Below, piece after piece: positions 10,901 through 19,685 of a DNA stretch of 64,000 nucleotides (position 1 is its first letter; every line of letters starts with the position of its first letter). Below the pieces are notes generated by a model, which worked only from the letters and a program-made list of their open reading frames with translations, was not told where the DNA came from and ran no database searches. Source of the stretch: Niastella sp. OAS944. Lineage in GTDB: Bacteria; Bacteroidota; Bacteroidia; Chitinophagales; Chitinophagaceae. Both the position numbers and the translations under genes were made by a program. The stretch is from positions 558,001 to 622,000 of the forward strand of contig JANUBW010000002.1 in the NCBI GenBank assembly GCA_024809215.1. Direction: 5' to 3'.

Positions 10901-11178
10901 GATTTATACCCTACATAGGAAACAGAGATCTTGTTTTTTGCATTGATGATCCTGAGGCTGTAATTACCTTCTATATCGGTGGTAGTGCCTTTTACAAACC
11001 GGCCATCTGCATCCATTTCCGAAACAGTAACTCCCTGCATGGGGCCCTTTGTTTTTTTATCGGTGACCTTGCCTCTGATGGCCACGGCATTACCCGATGC
11101 CTGTTGTGCATTCGCCACCATACCGTGCAAACTCAGCAGGCAGAAAATTAAGCAACCTATTTTATACAACTTGCTCAT
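7906..11178 (-). CDS. SusC/RagA family TonB-linked outer-membrane transporter
   Basis: A full-length SusC of 1090 residues. Order: signal peptide (about 1-25), carboxypeptidase-D-regulatory-like domain (about 33-110, GKVTDKKTKGPMQGVTV), a possible TonB-box-like stretch (FEEVIVVG, about 115-122), the plug with the hallmark VLKDAAATAVWGSRAASGVLIITTKRG, then the beta barrel to the terminal FTIGLQASF. It pairs with the SusD that follows 19 bp downstream and starts 1 bp after the upstream fasciclin gene ends, implying translational coupling. Compared with the second SusC at 5-3181 it has the more canonical plug signature, so this is the genuine SusCD pair. The ligand is not known. Confidence 0.95.
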   Translation of the reverse strand: MSKLYKIGCLIFCLLSLHGMVANAQQASGNAVAIRGKVTDKKTKGPMQGVTVSEMDADGRFVKGTTTDIEGNYSLRIINAKNKISVSYVGYKSTSVSINGRTSIDFQLEMGGTDFEEVIVVGNRGSDNGLGTTSQRKLTTAVSTIAAKQLEEMQAVSIDQALQGRLAGVDITATSGDPGAAMNIRIRGVSSINSTGNPLIVVDGMPYETEIPSDFNFGTADEQGYAQLLNIAPADILTITVLKDAAATAVWGSRAASGVLIITTKRGTRGKPSVSYSFKGSTSILPDAIPMLNGDEYATMIPEIYMNRIGLNLNTQSAREFNYDPNDPYWYYNYSNNVNWVDAVSRQGYLNDHNLSINGGGEKAKYYASIGYFNQKGTTIGTALSRINTRINLDYTISDRIKIFTSIAYTHTDQDRNYLSDKEGAIRGVAYLKMPNMSIFEYDELGNITPNYFSPMSNAQGGYSRIYNPVAMASQAKFSVIGERVVPRFHIDYAFIKGVLTSSFDVQFDINNTLNTSFLPQVATGRPNTETVVNRAYNGDIDLYSVTTRTSLNYTPKFKNINHNLSAFFNLFTNDFKSVNQEVMTSNTASSLLVDPASPSRTQNTELKAVSGSSQTRSLGAVVELRYDFKDKYLFSATLRGDGNSRFGPAYRYGLFPGGSFAWRISDEKPFRNIKQLDDLRFRLSYALSGNAPRRDYSFYNTYTTYSTSYLGSNGVYPSGMKLENLRWETVHGGNAGLNISLFKQRLRADVDMYRNRTKDLFFDNLQIASHNGFNAVNMNVGTMDNQGWEIALWTVPYKNQDLSIGFDFNVSKNQNVIRKISEYYPSTRGDVGNNGEYMRMLQIDNPFGSFYGFKSKGVYADKEATIAKGADGKNIVGPNGQTVYMHFNYPTVDYTFQEGDAMYEDINHDGNINYMDVVYLGNSNPKLSGGFGPSVTWKNFKLSSFFSFRYDYEIVNATKMNTSNMHSFDNQSKAVLRRWRKTGDVTDIPRGIIDGGYNYLGSDRYVEDASYLRFRVVSLRYNFDKKFLAKVKMKTLSAFVTAENLYTWTGYTGQDPEVSTRGADPFRVASDNSMTPPSKTFTIGLQASF

Positions 11179-11179
11179 T

Positions 11180-13429
11180 TTATAAGGAGTATTTTAAGTA
11201 GTTGTTTATAAGATGTATCACGATCCTGTTACCCATAAATGTGCTGGGTGAAGAAATTACCGTTGCCGTTCGGCCATAGGAATCGGTTAGCATAAGGCTA
11301 CCCGGGGTATTGGTCACTAATATAGTAGCGGCATCACCGAGGTTTGTTTTGAGCAAGGTGGGAACGCCGCCCTCTTCTACTCCATCGGCGGCTACTGTAC
11401 GCCGGTCTAACAGATGATAATAAATAAAACGGTTCACCTTTTCCTTATCTAAATTGCTTTGAGTAGCAGCAACAAAATTGGGTACGCCGGTAGTGGCATC
11501 GCCAGGTAACAAGGTATCTTTTACCGCCTGCTGAATGGCAGCATTGTCGGGAATGAACAAGGTATAGAATGTTCCGCCCGGCACACCTGCGATCGATTTG
11601 CCAGCGGCAACATATATACTGGATGTTTTAAGGAATTCCCAGAAGTAATTGTAAGGTGATGCACTTGCCGAAGGTGTTGTTCCCAGCTTTTCAATATGGG
11701 CAGCTACGGTGCTTTCACTGAAATCAAATAATTTATCGATATAATATACCCGGCCATTTTTTGAGTCCTTGTACCGGCTAACGTCTATGGTCTGATCAGC
11801 CTCTACGTTTCCGGAAGAGAAGACTTTATTATACTTAAACCCAATGTATTCGCCGCCATATGTCAATGCGGCACCTTCACCTGCAAGACTGGTAAGCACC
11901 CTTCCCGGTACAACATGCAGGTTAAGGATGCGCAACAACCGGTTACGGGTAGTGGCGCCGCTTGTGGCGGGTAAAGTTGAACCGGGGGGCGGTGTAAAAC
12001 GGTATTGCTCGTAGGGTTGAACACTCACCGCGGCATCGTGGGTAAAACCGGCCGCATTCAGCACCGAATCACTGATCATAAACAGCGTGAAATCGCGGTT
12101 AATGTCCGACACAATAGATTTCAATTCCCAATTCAACAGTTTGGTCATCATGGAATACTTTGGATCGAGATACGAACGGCCATATACACTGGTGAACACA
12201 TTGGCTTCCTGTACCTTTTTAGTGCCATAAAAAATACCGTTACTTAAGATCTTTCTTTCTCCTATGTCGGTTGCCACATCAAAACGCGCTCCTTCACCCA
12301 GGAAGTTGCTTGCTTCATTGAACTTACTTGGCCAAACAGTGCGTTGCCATAGGTGTGCATTTATAAAATCATACACAATATTTACAGGCACATCGCTCAG
12401 TGTAGTACCGGGCGGATAGTTCTCAAGCAGTACTTTATTAATATAATTCTGCAATACCGCATTGGTGGGAACAAAAATGGAATAGCTTTCCGTTTGTGCA
12501 TCATTCAAAGACAACAGGTGGTTCTCATTATTCAACGAATAAGCCAGTGAACCAGATGGCGCCGAGTATACTTTCGTATATACATTATCTGTTTGGCCTG
12601 TGGTAATTTGATAGCGCCGGGTAATGGCCGGGTTCAACACATATTGCACCAGGAATTTATCGAGCAGGCTTTTGAATAAACTGTATTCTTCCTTTCCTTC
12701 CAGGTACTGGTCGATAGATGGCAGCGCCGTTACCACTTTATCTATAACATGTATTACCCCGTTCTCTGCGGCTATATCCTGTTCGGTCACTGCTGCATCA
12801 GCCACATTAAAACCGGTATACTTTGAATTTGGATAAAAGTAATTGTAATCCCAGGCTGTTAGTTTCCTGCTCTGCATATAATCATTGACGAAGTATGGGA
12901 TATACTTGTTATTATTATCAGTTTCTGCAAAACTTATTGAGTTTCGGTTATTAGCGATCATTTTAAGAGGTGCGCCACTGGTATCGGTGCCATCATATAC
13001 AAAAGTGTAATTCGCAGTTTTCCGTTTAAATGCGGAGCCGGCCACCCAACCCGTTGGGCTTTGATAATCATCGAGCCTGTCCTTTTTATATGCATTATAC
13101 ACAAGGCAATACGTAACAATAGCGCGACAGGCGTTAGAATCCAGCTCATTTACACTGGTTAATTTATGTTCAGTTAAATAGGCATTGAAAGCATCATCGT
13201 GGGGCGCAAAAAATGTATAATAACCCGTGGTAGATAAGATGCGCTTATAACCAGCTTTATCAATTACAGCAAGCAGGCTGGTGAAATTACCACGGGCTTC
13301 CAGTTGCTGGTAAATCGGCGGCTCTAAAGTAGTTGGACGTTCATAATAATCGTCGAACTTTTTCTTACAGGCAAATAGCAGCCCCATTACTGTACATAGT
13401 ACAGCATATCGCATTATAGATATGTTCAT
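11180..13429 (-). CDS. Multi-domain fasciclin lipoprotein (about four FAS1 domains)
   Basis: First gene of the operon, 749 residues. The signal peptide ends in lipobox GLLFAC. I read four FAS1 modules: about 38-225 (YYTFFAPHDDAF, NGVIHVIDKVV), about 230-395 (SYSIFVPTNAVL), about 400-565 (FTLFMISDSVL, GRVYYIDKLF) and about 580-749 (FYTLFIPDNAAI, NRIVIHLINNYL). Each carries the FAS1 H1/H2-type blocks. FAS1 proteins mediate adhesion or ligand binding at cell surfaces. Position and coupling to susC suggest a surface accessory of the SusCD complex. An alternative start at the second Met (MRYAVL) would give an equally good signal peptide. Confidence 0.85.
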   Translation of the reverse strand: MNISIMRYAVLCTVMGLLFACKKKFDDYYERPTTLEPPIYQQLEARGNFTSLLAVIDKAGYKRILSTTGYYTFFAPHDDAFNAYLTEHKLTSVNELDSNACRAIVTYCLVYNAYKKDRLDDYQSPTGWVAGSAFKRKTANYTFVYDGTDTSGAPLKMIANNRNSISFAETDNNNKYIPYFVNDYMQSRKLTAWDYNYFYPNSKYTGFNVADAAVTEQDIAAENGVIHVIDKVVTALPSIDQYLEGKEEYSLFKSLLDKFLVQYVLNPAITRRYQITTGQTDNVYTKVYSAPSGSLAYSLNNENHLLSLNDAQTESYSIFVPTNAVLQNYINKVLLENYPPGTTLSDVPVNIVYDFINAHLWQRTVWPSKFNEASNFLGEGARFDVATDIGERKILSNGIFYGTKKVQEANVFTSVYGRSYLDPKYSMMTKLLNWELKSIVSDINRDFTLFMISDSVLNAAGFTHDAAVSVQPYEQYRFTPPPGSTLPATSGATTRNRLLRILNLHVVPGRVLTSLAGEGAALTYGGEYIGFKYNKVFSSGNVEADQTIDVSRYKDSKNGRVYYIDKLFDFSESTVAAHIEKLGTTPSASASPYNYFWEFLKTSSIYVAAGKSIAGVPGGTFYTLFIPDNAAIQQAVKDTLLPGDATTGVPNFVAATQSNLDKEKVNRFIYYHLLDRRTVAADGVEEGGVPTLLKTNLGDAATILVTNTPGSLMLTDSYGRTATVISSPSTFMGNRIVIHLINNYLKYSL

Positions 13430-14121
13430 ATTAAACGCTTACATTAACCGGGTTCCTGATAAATAAGTGAGTGAGGTGTGTTTGTTGCAGCATTGGCAAC
13501 ACAGCAATTGGCTCAATGGCAATTGGGCATAAAGCCTGGAGTGTAATTGTAAAAAGTGCATTCTCATATAAGCAAAGTTTTAGGTCGTGTAGTGCAATCG
13601 CATGTGAACGGCAAGATGATATTTACAACATAAAATTAACCAGCATGCATGTGAGTTCTATCCTGAGCTATCCTGAAAGCGCAATCGAAATTTGTATTAA
13701 TCAACGGAAACGTTTTCGAAACATCATCATGATATAACTATATATAACAACCGCATTTATTATTATACACAAAACAAACCAACCCCACTCGTTACAATAT
13801 GCTGTTAGCTGTTGTAACGTTGGGATAATAAAATAAGGTTCCGGCGTGGTAAGCAGTAAGCTTTTCACGTTCGGGTGTTCCGCATCCTTTAAAAAAGTAC
13901 CTGCTGTAGAAACAGCGGGTGTTCAACGATTGTGGTGACGTCAGCTGTTTTTTGACGATCACCTACTGACTATCTAAAATGGCCTGTCAGCAACGAAGGC
14001 CAAACCAGTTTTTAGTTTTTAGTTCTTAGTTCACAGGACTGAGTTATTCAGTTGTTCAGTTTTAAGTTCCGGGTTTCGAGTTTCGGACTTTGTTTGCACT
14101 GCGAGGCGCGAAGCTGTATTA

Positions 14122-14203
14122 TTTCACGTTTCACGTTTCACGTTTGCCGTTACGATTAGCGAGGCCCTGGACTTCGGGGACCATTGCCGATTGCCGATTC
14201 ACG
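14122..14203 (-). repeat. Dispersed 7-bp tandem repeat element, copy 1
   Basis: On the plus strand TTTCACG occurs three times and TTTGCCG once in exact 7-bp register (14122-14149). After about 33 bp, ATTGCCG occurs twice and ATTCACG once, again at 7-bp spacing (14183-14203). The reverse complement matches, in the same order, the element at 20549-20631, including a CTCGCTA word in the spacer. It is an inverted second copy of one non-coding intergenic element. Confidence 0.75.
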
Positions 14204-14340
14204 AATTGCTTACAGCTGCTTTTCGTTCTTAAAAGTATCGGGAATTGAAAGGCATCAATAGGCAGATCGTACCAAAAAACCGGCTTTTTGATACATTTGA
14301 GGATGGAACAAATTTAAAAGTGGTTAATTATCAACCCTTA

Positions 14341-14373
14341 AGGGTGGGTCGCTCTTTCAGAGCGGCTCACCCT
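14341..14373 (-). terminator. Hairpin downstream of the hybrid sensor gene
   Basis: A 15-bp, nearly perfect stem (AGGGTG...CGCTCT paired with AGAGCG...CACCCT) around a 3-nt loop, about 20 bp beyond the stop of the hybrid two-component gene on the minus strand. There is no clear U-run, so it may stabilise the 3' end or act as a weak terminator. Confidence 0.5.
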
Positions 14374-14393
14374 ATAACAAGGGCGAGCCCCCT

Positions 14394-17300
14394 TTAAGAA
14401 GGGGACCCGCCCTCAACCCCGCCCTGCTGGCTAAACTTCTTGGGCGTTTGCTTAAACTGCTTTTGGAACATGCGGCTAAAGCTGGTACTATCGGCATAAC
14501 CCACCATAAAGGCAATTTCGCCTACGGTATGCCGGCCCTCCAGCAACAATTGAGCGGCTTTGTTTAGCCTTATGGTGGTCACAAATTCATGTACCGACTG
14601 ATCGGTGAGCGCTTTTATTTTGCGGTAAAGCTGGGTGCGGCTTAACAATAACTGACTGGCCAGCCATTCCACATTCACCTCTTTGTCGCTCATATTCTCT
14701 TCAATAAGATGAGTGGCCTTATCTAAAAAAGCCTTGTCGGCCGAATTAGTGGCAATTAACTGCGTATTGAACCCGGTTGATGCGTTATATAATTCCCTGA
14801 GTTTGCGGCGCGACTCAAGCAGGTTCTTTATGCGAACCAATAACAAAGTTGAACTAAATGGCTTGGTAATGTATGCATCGGCCCCGGTTTCGTACCCCTC
14901 CACCTGCGACTGGTCGCTTTGCCGGGCGGTTAACAGTACTACCGGAATATGGCTGGTCTTTTCATCGGTCTTTAGTTTTTTGCAAAGTTCCAGACCGTTC
15001 ATACCCGGCATCATAATATCACTAATGATAAGATCAGGAACAACTTCCCGGGCTTTTTCCAAACCCTCTACCCCATTGATTGCTTCTATAATATTATAAG
15101 TGGCGCTAAGGTTCATGCGCAGGTAGTTCCTTACATCATCATTATCTTCAACGATCAGCACAACAGCCGATCCGGTTGTTGCCGCCGGTTCTTCCGTTAC
15201 ATGCGCCGCACCTGCGTAATTGTCAGCGAATGTCGCTTTTGCCGGTTGTTGTATTTCCGGTTGCCATTCGGCGTTTTCTTCCAAATTACCAAGTGTAACG
15301 GTAAACCTGGTTTCTTTACCAGGTTGGCTGGTTACAGTAATAGCACCTTTATGCAGCGTTACCAGTTCTTTGGTGAGCGACAACCCTACTCCGGTACCAC
15401 CGGTTTGCATGCGTTCACTGTTTTCTACCTGGTAAAAAGGTTCAAATATGCGGGCAGTAAGCTCAGCGGGGATACCAATACCATTATCAGAAACGGTGAG
15501 CATTAATTGTTCGCGGTTTTCGGCAGCCGCCATAATGGCAACAGTTATACGACCACCTTCGCTGGTGAATTTAAATGCATTGGCTATCAGGTTGTATAAG
15601 ATCTTACCCACCACATCGGCATCAAACCCAAATTGTATTTCTTCCCGGTTCGCTTCAAGCCGAAATTGAATATTCCGCTGCCGGGCCTGAAATTCAAAAG
15701 CACTCATAATATTACGTACAAACGCTACCATATTCTGCCGGCTTGCATGCAGGTGTAAACTGCCCGATTCCAGCTTTCTGAAATCGAGGAACTGGTTTAT
15801 GAGTGCAAGCAGGCGGCGGGCGTTGCGGTGCATTATGCCATAATATTCTCTTTCATTACCAGCCGGTATTTTTTCGGCCAGCAGCGACTCCAATGGATCG
15901 ATGATGAGCGTAAGCGGTGTACGAAATTCATGCGATACATTGGTAAAGAACCTCGATTTCATTTGATCGAGTTCCTGTGCTTTTTCCGCCTTTAACCGTT
16001 CGGCCAGTATCTGTTGACTGTATTGATGGCGGGCGCGAATGATACGAACTACAATATACGCAGCCAGTAATACCAATAATATATATACCAGGTAGGCCCA
16101 GCCTGTATGCCACCAGGGCGGCAGCACAATAATTTCGAGTGTTGTTGGGGTTTGGTTCCACAAGCCATCGCTGTTGGAGGCCTTTACCTGAAAAGTATAT
16201 TTACCAGCGGGCAGGTTTGAATAACTGGCAACCCGGCGCGAAGCATCAACAAATAACCAATCCTTATCAAGCCCTTCGAGCCGGTAAGCATACTGGTTCT
16301 TTTCGGGGTTCGAAAAATGTAACGCCGCAAATTCAATAGAAAAACTTCGGTCGGCATGTGTTAACGTTATCTGTTTGGCAAGGTTGATGGCCGTTGACAA
16401 TATAACATGATCGTTTATTTTCTGGCCTATGGCAACTGGTTTATTAAGCACCTGTAAAGCAGTTAACCTTACCACCGGCGGGTAGGCGTTATTGGCGATA
16501 TCCCCGGGCGGAAATGAAACATAACCATCCATACCACCGAAATACATTTCACCTGTAGCGGTATCAATACAACCGGAACTTTCTATAAATTCATAACCAT
16601 GAAAACTCTCTTTTACCGCATAATTGCGTATATCACCGGTTTTTATCGTAAGCCTTGATAATCCATTTGTGTGTGAGATCCACAGGTTGCCCTTTTTATC
16701 GGGAATCAATTTGACGATGTACTGATCGCTTAACCCATCCTGTTTTGTAAATACTTTTACCTGCTTTTTAACCGGATCTATTTTATATAACCCATTGGCC
16801 GAACCGGCCCAAATATTTCCAAATTCATCTTCTGTAACTGTATACACGCGGTCATCGGTAGGAATGGGATCAGGCGTTGCCTCATTATAACTTACAGTAT
16901 CGGTAAACGCATGGGTTATGGGATCACGTTTTACCTGAATAAGCCCCGAATAATCGGTACCTACCCACAGGTTATTTTTTGAATCGAAGAACAAACAACC
17001 TGCACCTGATTTTGAATAGTACGTACCTAACGACCTGCCTTCGAACGTATTTTTAACGGGATCATAGCGAAGCAGTTTATCATATGTACCAAACCATACT
17101 GAATGGTCAACCGGATCTTCGGTGATACCATAAAAACGGGCTGAATGTAAGGCGCCGCCGGTGTTCTCACTAAAACACCTTATCATTTTCTGCGTGTGGG
17201 TGTCGTACCTGTCGAGCCCCAACCGGTCGCCTATCCAAATATAGCCATGGCTGTCTTTGAAGAGGGTCCTAACGCTGGTGCCGGCCAGTTCATCGCGAAA

Positions 17301-18068
17301 CCATTTCTCTTTATTTGTTTTACGATCTATAAATAATACACCGTCGTCCTGCGTACCTATCCAAATGCTGTTTGCATCAACACAAATAGCGCGTACCGGT
17401 GTATTTACCGATGTTTTATTTTTTGCATTGATGGTAAAAATATTGAAGGGCTTTGCCTTCAGATCGGCTTTATTCACCCCGCCGGTAGCAGTACCCAGCC
17501 ACAAAATGCCGTGATCATCCTGGTAAACACAATTTGCGTTATTGTCGTTTATGCCGCCGTTGCTATTGGGCGTTGTTTCAAATACAAAATGTTCTTTTGT
17601 TTCTGAAAGATGATAGGGTCCCAAATGCTGCTGAAGTAAACCCGCCGCCCGTTCCAATGCCCGTAAACTATTTATGCGGTTGGTTGAATCGCGAATGGGT
17701 TTGGGCAGTTTGTCTGCTTTGAACCGGGTAAAATTGTCGGTTTCGTAATTATACCTGCTAACGTTGTTGGCAAACGAAGTGATCCACAGGGTGCCTGCGA
17801 TATCTTTATATATGTGATGTATTCGGGTATTGGCAATAGAAGTTGTATCGCCGGGAACGGTGCGGTACACTTTGAAGGTATAGCCATCGTAGCGGCAAAG
17901 CCCGTTCCAGGTGCCGAACCACATAAAACCATACTTATCTTTAATGATACTTCTTATTGTATTTTGAGGAAGCCCTTCCTTTACCGTAAGATATTCGAAA
18001 CTCAGCTTTTGGGCACGCAATTGAACTGCCAGGAACATCAGGCAAAACAGCAACAAATGTATTTTCAT
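14394..18068 (-). CDS. Hybrid two-component system sensor/regulator (HTCS)
   Basis: A one-protein signalling system of 1224 residues. Order: signal peptide (start chosen at the ATG at 18068, MKIHLLLFCLMF); two seven-bladed ligand_beta-propeller halves rich in GLPQNTI, GFMWFGTWNGL and IWIGT repeats (about 20-620); Y_Y_Y domain (about 625-690, YRLEGLDKDW...AGKYTFQVKASNSDG); one membrane helix (about 700-720); histidine kinase with SHEFRTPL and ATPase boxes DNGIGIP and GTGVGLSL; receiver (VLIVEDNDDVR, phosphoacceptor Asp in LIISDIMMPG); and a C-terminal AraC HTH. HTCS proteins sense oligosaccharide breakdown products in the periplasm and switch on the adjacent Sus locus; the SusCD operon lies next to it on the same strand. 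The exact ligand is unknown. Confidence 0.95.
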   Translation of the reverse strand: MKIHLLLFCLMFLAVQLRAQKLSFEYLTVKEGLPQNTIRSIIKDKYGFMWFGTWNGLCRYDGYTFKVYRTVPGDTTSIANTRIHHIYKDIAGTLWITSFANNVSRYNYETDNFTRFKADKLPKPIRDSTNRINSLRALERAAGLLQQHLGPYHLSETKEHFVFETTPNSNGGINDNNANCVYQDDHGILWLGTATGGVNKADLKAKPFNIFTINAKNKTSVNTPVRAICVDANSIWIGTQDDGVLFIDRKTNKEKWFRDELAGTSVRTLFKDSHGYIWIGDRLGLDRYDTHTQKMIRCFSENTGGALHSARFYGITEDPVDHSVWFGTYDKLLRYDPVKNTFEGRSLGTYYSKSGAGCLFFDSKNNLWVGTDYSGLIQVKRDPITHAFTDTVSYNEATPDPIPTDDRVYTVTEDEFGNIWAGSANGLYKIDPVKKQVKVFTKQDGLSDQYIVKLIPDKKGNLWISHTNGLSRLTIKTGDIRNYAVKESFHGYEFIESSGCIDTATGEMYFGGMDGYVSFPPGDIANNAYPPVVRLTALQVLNKPVAIGQKINDHVILSTAINLAKQITLTHADRSFSIEFAALHFSNPEKNQYAYRLEGLDKDWLFVDASRRVASYSNLPAGKYTFQVKASNSDGLWNQTPTTLEIIVLPPWWHTGWAYLVYILLVLLAAYIVVRIIRARHQYSQQILAERLKAEKAQELDQMKSRFFTNVSHEFRTPLTLIIDPLESLLAEKIPAGNEREYYGIMHRNARRLLALINQFLDFRKLESGSLHLHASRQNMVAFVRNIMSAFEFQARQRNIQFRLEANREEIQFGFDADVVGKILYNLIANAFKFTSEGGRITVAIMAAAENREQLMLTVSDNGIGIPAELTARIFEPFYQVENSERMQTGGTGVGLSLTKELVTLHKGAITVTSQPGKETRFTVTLGNLEENAEWQPEIQQPAKATFADNYAGAAHVTEEPAATTGSAVVLIVEDNDDVRNYLRMNLSATYNIIEAINGVEGLEKAREVVPDLIISDIMMPGMNGLELCKKLKTDEKTSHIPVVLLTARQSDQSQVEGYETGADAYITKPFSSTLLLVRIKNLLESRRKLRELYNASTGFNTQLIATNSADKAFLDKATHLIEENMSDKEVNVEWLASQLLLSRTQLYRKIKALTDQSVHEFVTTIRLNKAAQLLLEGRHTVGEIAFMVGYADSTSFSRMFQKQFKQTPKKFSQQGGVEGGSPS

Positions 18069-18203
18069 GGTGGGGCGCATACAAGACAACCGTAACGGGT
18101 TGTAAAATACGGCATATTCAATTAGGGGCATTAAAAAAACACCAACAGGCATAATACAAATTCGTTATTTCTGGTAGAATACAACGAACTTGCACAAAAA
18201 GTG

Positions 18204-18211
18204 TAGATTTG
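18204..18211 (+). promoter_or_regulatory. Possible -7 promoter element upstream of modA
   Basis: TAGATTTG matches the Bacteroidota -7 consensus TAnnTTTG and ends 25 bp before the modA start codon. No clear -33 TTTG at the usual distance was found, so support is modest. A purine-rich Shine-Dalgarno-like CAGGAG lies directly before the ATG at 18237. Confidence 0.35.
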
Positions 18212-18236
18212 TTCATCATTAAATTGAAAGCAGGAG

Positions 18237-18992
18237 ATGAATAAGATACTTCTTGCCCTTTTACTGGCCATTCAAACACTCTCATTATGGGCGCAACCCA
18301 AAATTACCGTTGCCGTTGCGGCCAATATGCAATATACCATACAGGAACTGATAACGGAATATAACAAAACCGACAAAACAAAGATCGAAGTGGTACTGGG
18401 TGCATCGGGAAAACTTACGCAACAGATACAAAACGGCGCACCGTTCGATATCTTTATTTCGGCCGACAAAGAGTTTCCTCAAAAACTGGCCGAAAATAAA
18501 CTTACACTTGAAGCGCCTAAAGTATATGCGCAGGGCCTGCTTGTATTGTGGAGCGCCAGGCCAAACATACAACCCACAAAGGACCTAAAGTTGTTGCTGG
18601 GCTCAAATATTAAGAATATAGCCATAGCTAATCCTAAAACAGCGCCCTATGGCCACGCAGCCGAAGCTATTCTTAAAAAATATGGGTTGTACGATAAGGT
18701 TTCACCCAAACTGGTAACGGGTGAAAGCATATCGCAAACCAGCCAGTTCATTGTTACACAAAATGCCGATATAGGTTTTACGGCCAAGTCTATTGTGATC
18801 TCCAAAGAAACACAGGGCAAGGGCAAATGGGTAGAGTTAAACGCCCAGGACTATCCGCCCATTGAGCAGTCGGCCGCCTTATTAAAACATGCAAAACAAA
18901 ACAACGAAGCCGCAGCCAAAAAGTTTTATACTTTTCTTTATTCAGCAAAAGCAAAAACTATTTACAACAAATTCGGATATATTGTAAAATGA
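18237..18992 (+). CDS. modA: Molybdate ABC transporter, periplasmic binding protein
   Basis: A 251-residue ModA-type protein: signal peptide ending LWAQ, then the conserved ITVAVAANMQYTIQEL start, GASGKLTQQIQNGAPFDIFISADKEFP (oxyanion-binding Ser region) and the central TAPYGHAAEAIL segment. It captures molybdate or tungstate in the periplasm for the ModBC importer. It overlaps modB by 4 bp (ATGA-type coupling), so modABC is one operon. ModA and ModB families are well separated from sulfate-binding proteins by these blocks; molybdate versus tungstate cannot be told by eye. Confidence 0.95.
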   Translation: MNKILLALLLAIQTLSLWAQPKITVAVAANMQYTIQELITEYNKTDKTKIEVVLGASGKLTQQIQNGAPFDIFISADKEFPQKLAENKLTLEAPKVYAQGLLVLWSARPNIQPTKDLKLLLGSNIKNIAIANPKTAPYGHAAEAILKKYGLYDKVSPKLVTGESISQTSQFIVTQNADIGFTAKSIVISKETQGKGKWVELNAQDYPPIEQSAALLKHAKQNNEAAAKKFYTFLYSAKAKTIYNKFGYIVK

Positions 18993-19663
18993 TAGAGTTA
19001 GCACCTTTATGGCTTACATTAAAACTGGCGTTGAGCACAACGCTTATTTTATTTATTATAGCTGTGCCGCTGGCTAACTGGTTAACCGGCGATAAAGGCG
19101 TTTTTAAAGTGGTGGTTCAAACCATAGTGAGCATGCCGCTTGTGTTACCGCCCACAGTCATAGGTTTTTATTTGCTGCTGGCGTTCAGTCCGGCCAACTG
19201 GTTTGGTCATTGGCTGGAGCAATGGTTCAATATCAGGCTGGTATTTTCATTTTCGGGTTTATTGATCGCGTCGGTGATCTATAGTTTTCCGTTTATGGTG
19301 CATCCCATTCAATCGGGGCTTTCTTCCCTGTCGCCCAGTTTAAAAGAGGCTTCGTATTCCTTGGGAAAAACCAAATGGCAAACGCTTTCAAAAGTGCTGC
19401 TGCCGAATATAAAACCATCCCTGCTCACCGGCATTGTATTGACGTTTGCCCATACCGTTGGCGAGTTTGGTGTGGTACTGATGATAGGCGGTAATGTTCC
19501 CAACAAAACCCGTACAGCGTCTATTGCCATCTATGATGAAGTAGATGCGCTCCATTATCACAGTGCTAATATATATGCCGGCATTCTGTTGGCGCTGTCA
19601 TTTGCGATCTTATTATTGCTGTATTCATTTAACCGGAAAATGCAACAGGCCAGGTTTTACTGA
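18989..19663 (+). CDS. modB: Molybdate ABC transporter permease
   Basis: An inner-membrane permease of 224 residues with about five to six helices. It has the EAA-loop signature for ATPase docking (EASYSLGKTKWQTLSKVLLPNIKPSLLTGIVLTFAHTVGEFG region, about 121-160) and the ModB-typical GEFGVVLMIGGNVPNKTRTASIAIYD segment. It starts inside the end of modA and ends 22 bp before modC. The membrane half of the molybdate importer. Confidence 0.95.
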   Translation: MIELAPLWLTLKLALSTTLILFIIAVPLANWLTGDKGVFKVVVQTIVSMPLVLPPTVIGFYLLLAFSPANWFGHWLEQWFNIRLVFSFSGLLIASVIYSFPFMVHPIQSGLSSLSPSLKEASYSLGKTKWQTLSKVLLPNIKPSLLTGIVLTFAHTVGEFGVVLMIGGNVPNKTRTASIAIYDEVDALHYHSANIYAGILLALSFAILLLLYSFNRKMQQARFY

Positions 19664-19685
19664 CCCCATAACATGAGGAAAGGTT

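Larger units (their letters stand above)
13430..14393. other. 964-bp intergenic region upstream of the fasciclin/SusCD operon
   Basis: No convincing gene: the longest reading frame (13471-13737, plus) has no family features. It should contain the operon promoter and binding sites for the adjacent hybrid sensor. The 13430-13760 part is AT-rich. From about 14000 to 14210 it is made of short reiterated words (AGTTCTTAGTTCACAGG at 14021-14037, 7-bp repeats at 14122-14203) shared with other gaps in this window. A strong hairpin closes the region at 14341-14373. Confidence 0.6.

Noticed and set aside
13471-13737. 88-codon plus-strand frame upstream of the fasciclin operon
   Set aside because: No ribosome-binding site, no family features, and a position in what should be the promoter region; likely chance.
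14341-14373. Riboswitch or regulatory RNA in the gap near the HTCS gene
   Set aside because: It is a single hairpin at the 3' end of the gene with no conserved riboswitch motif.
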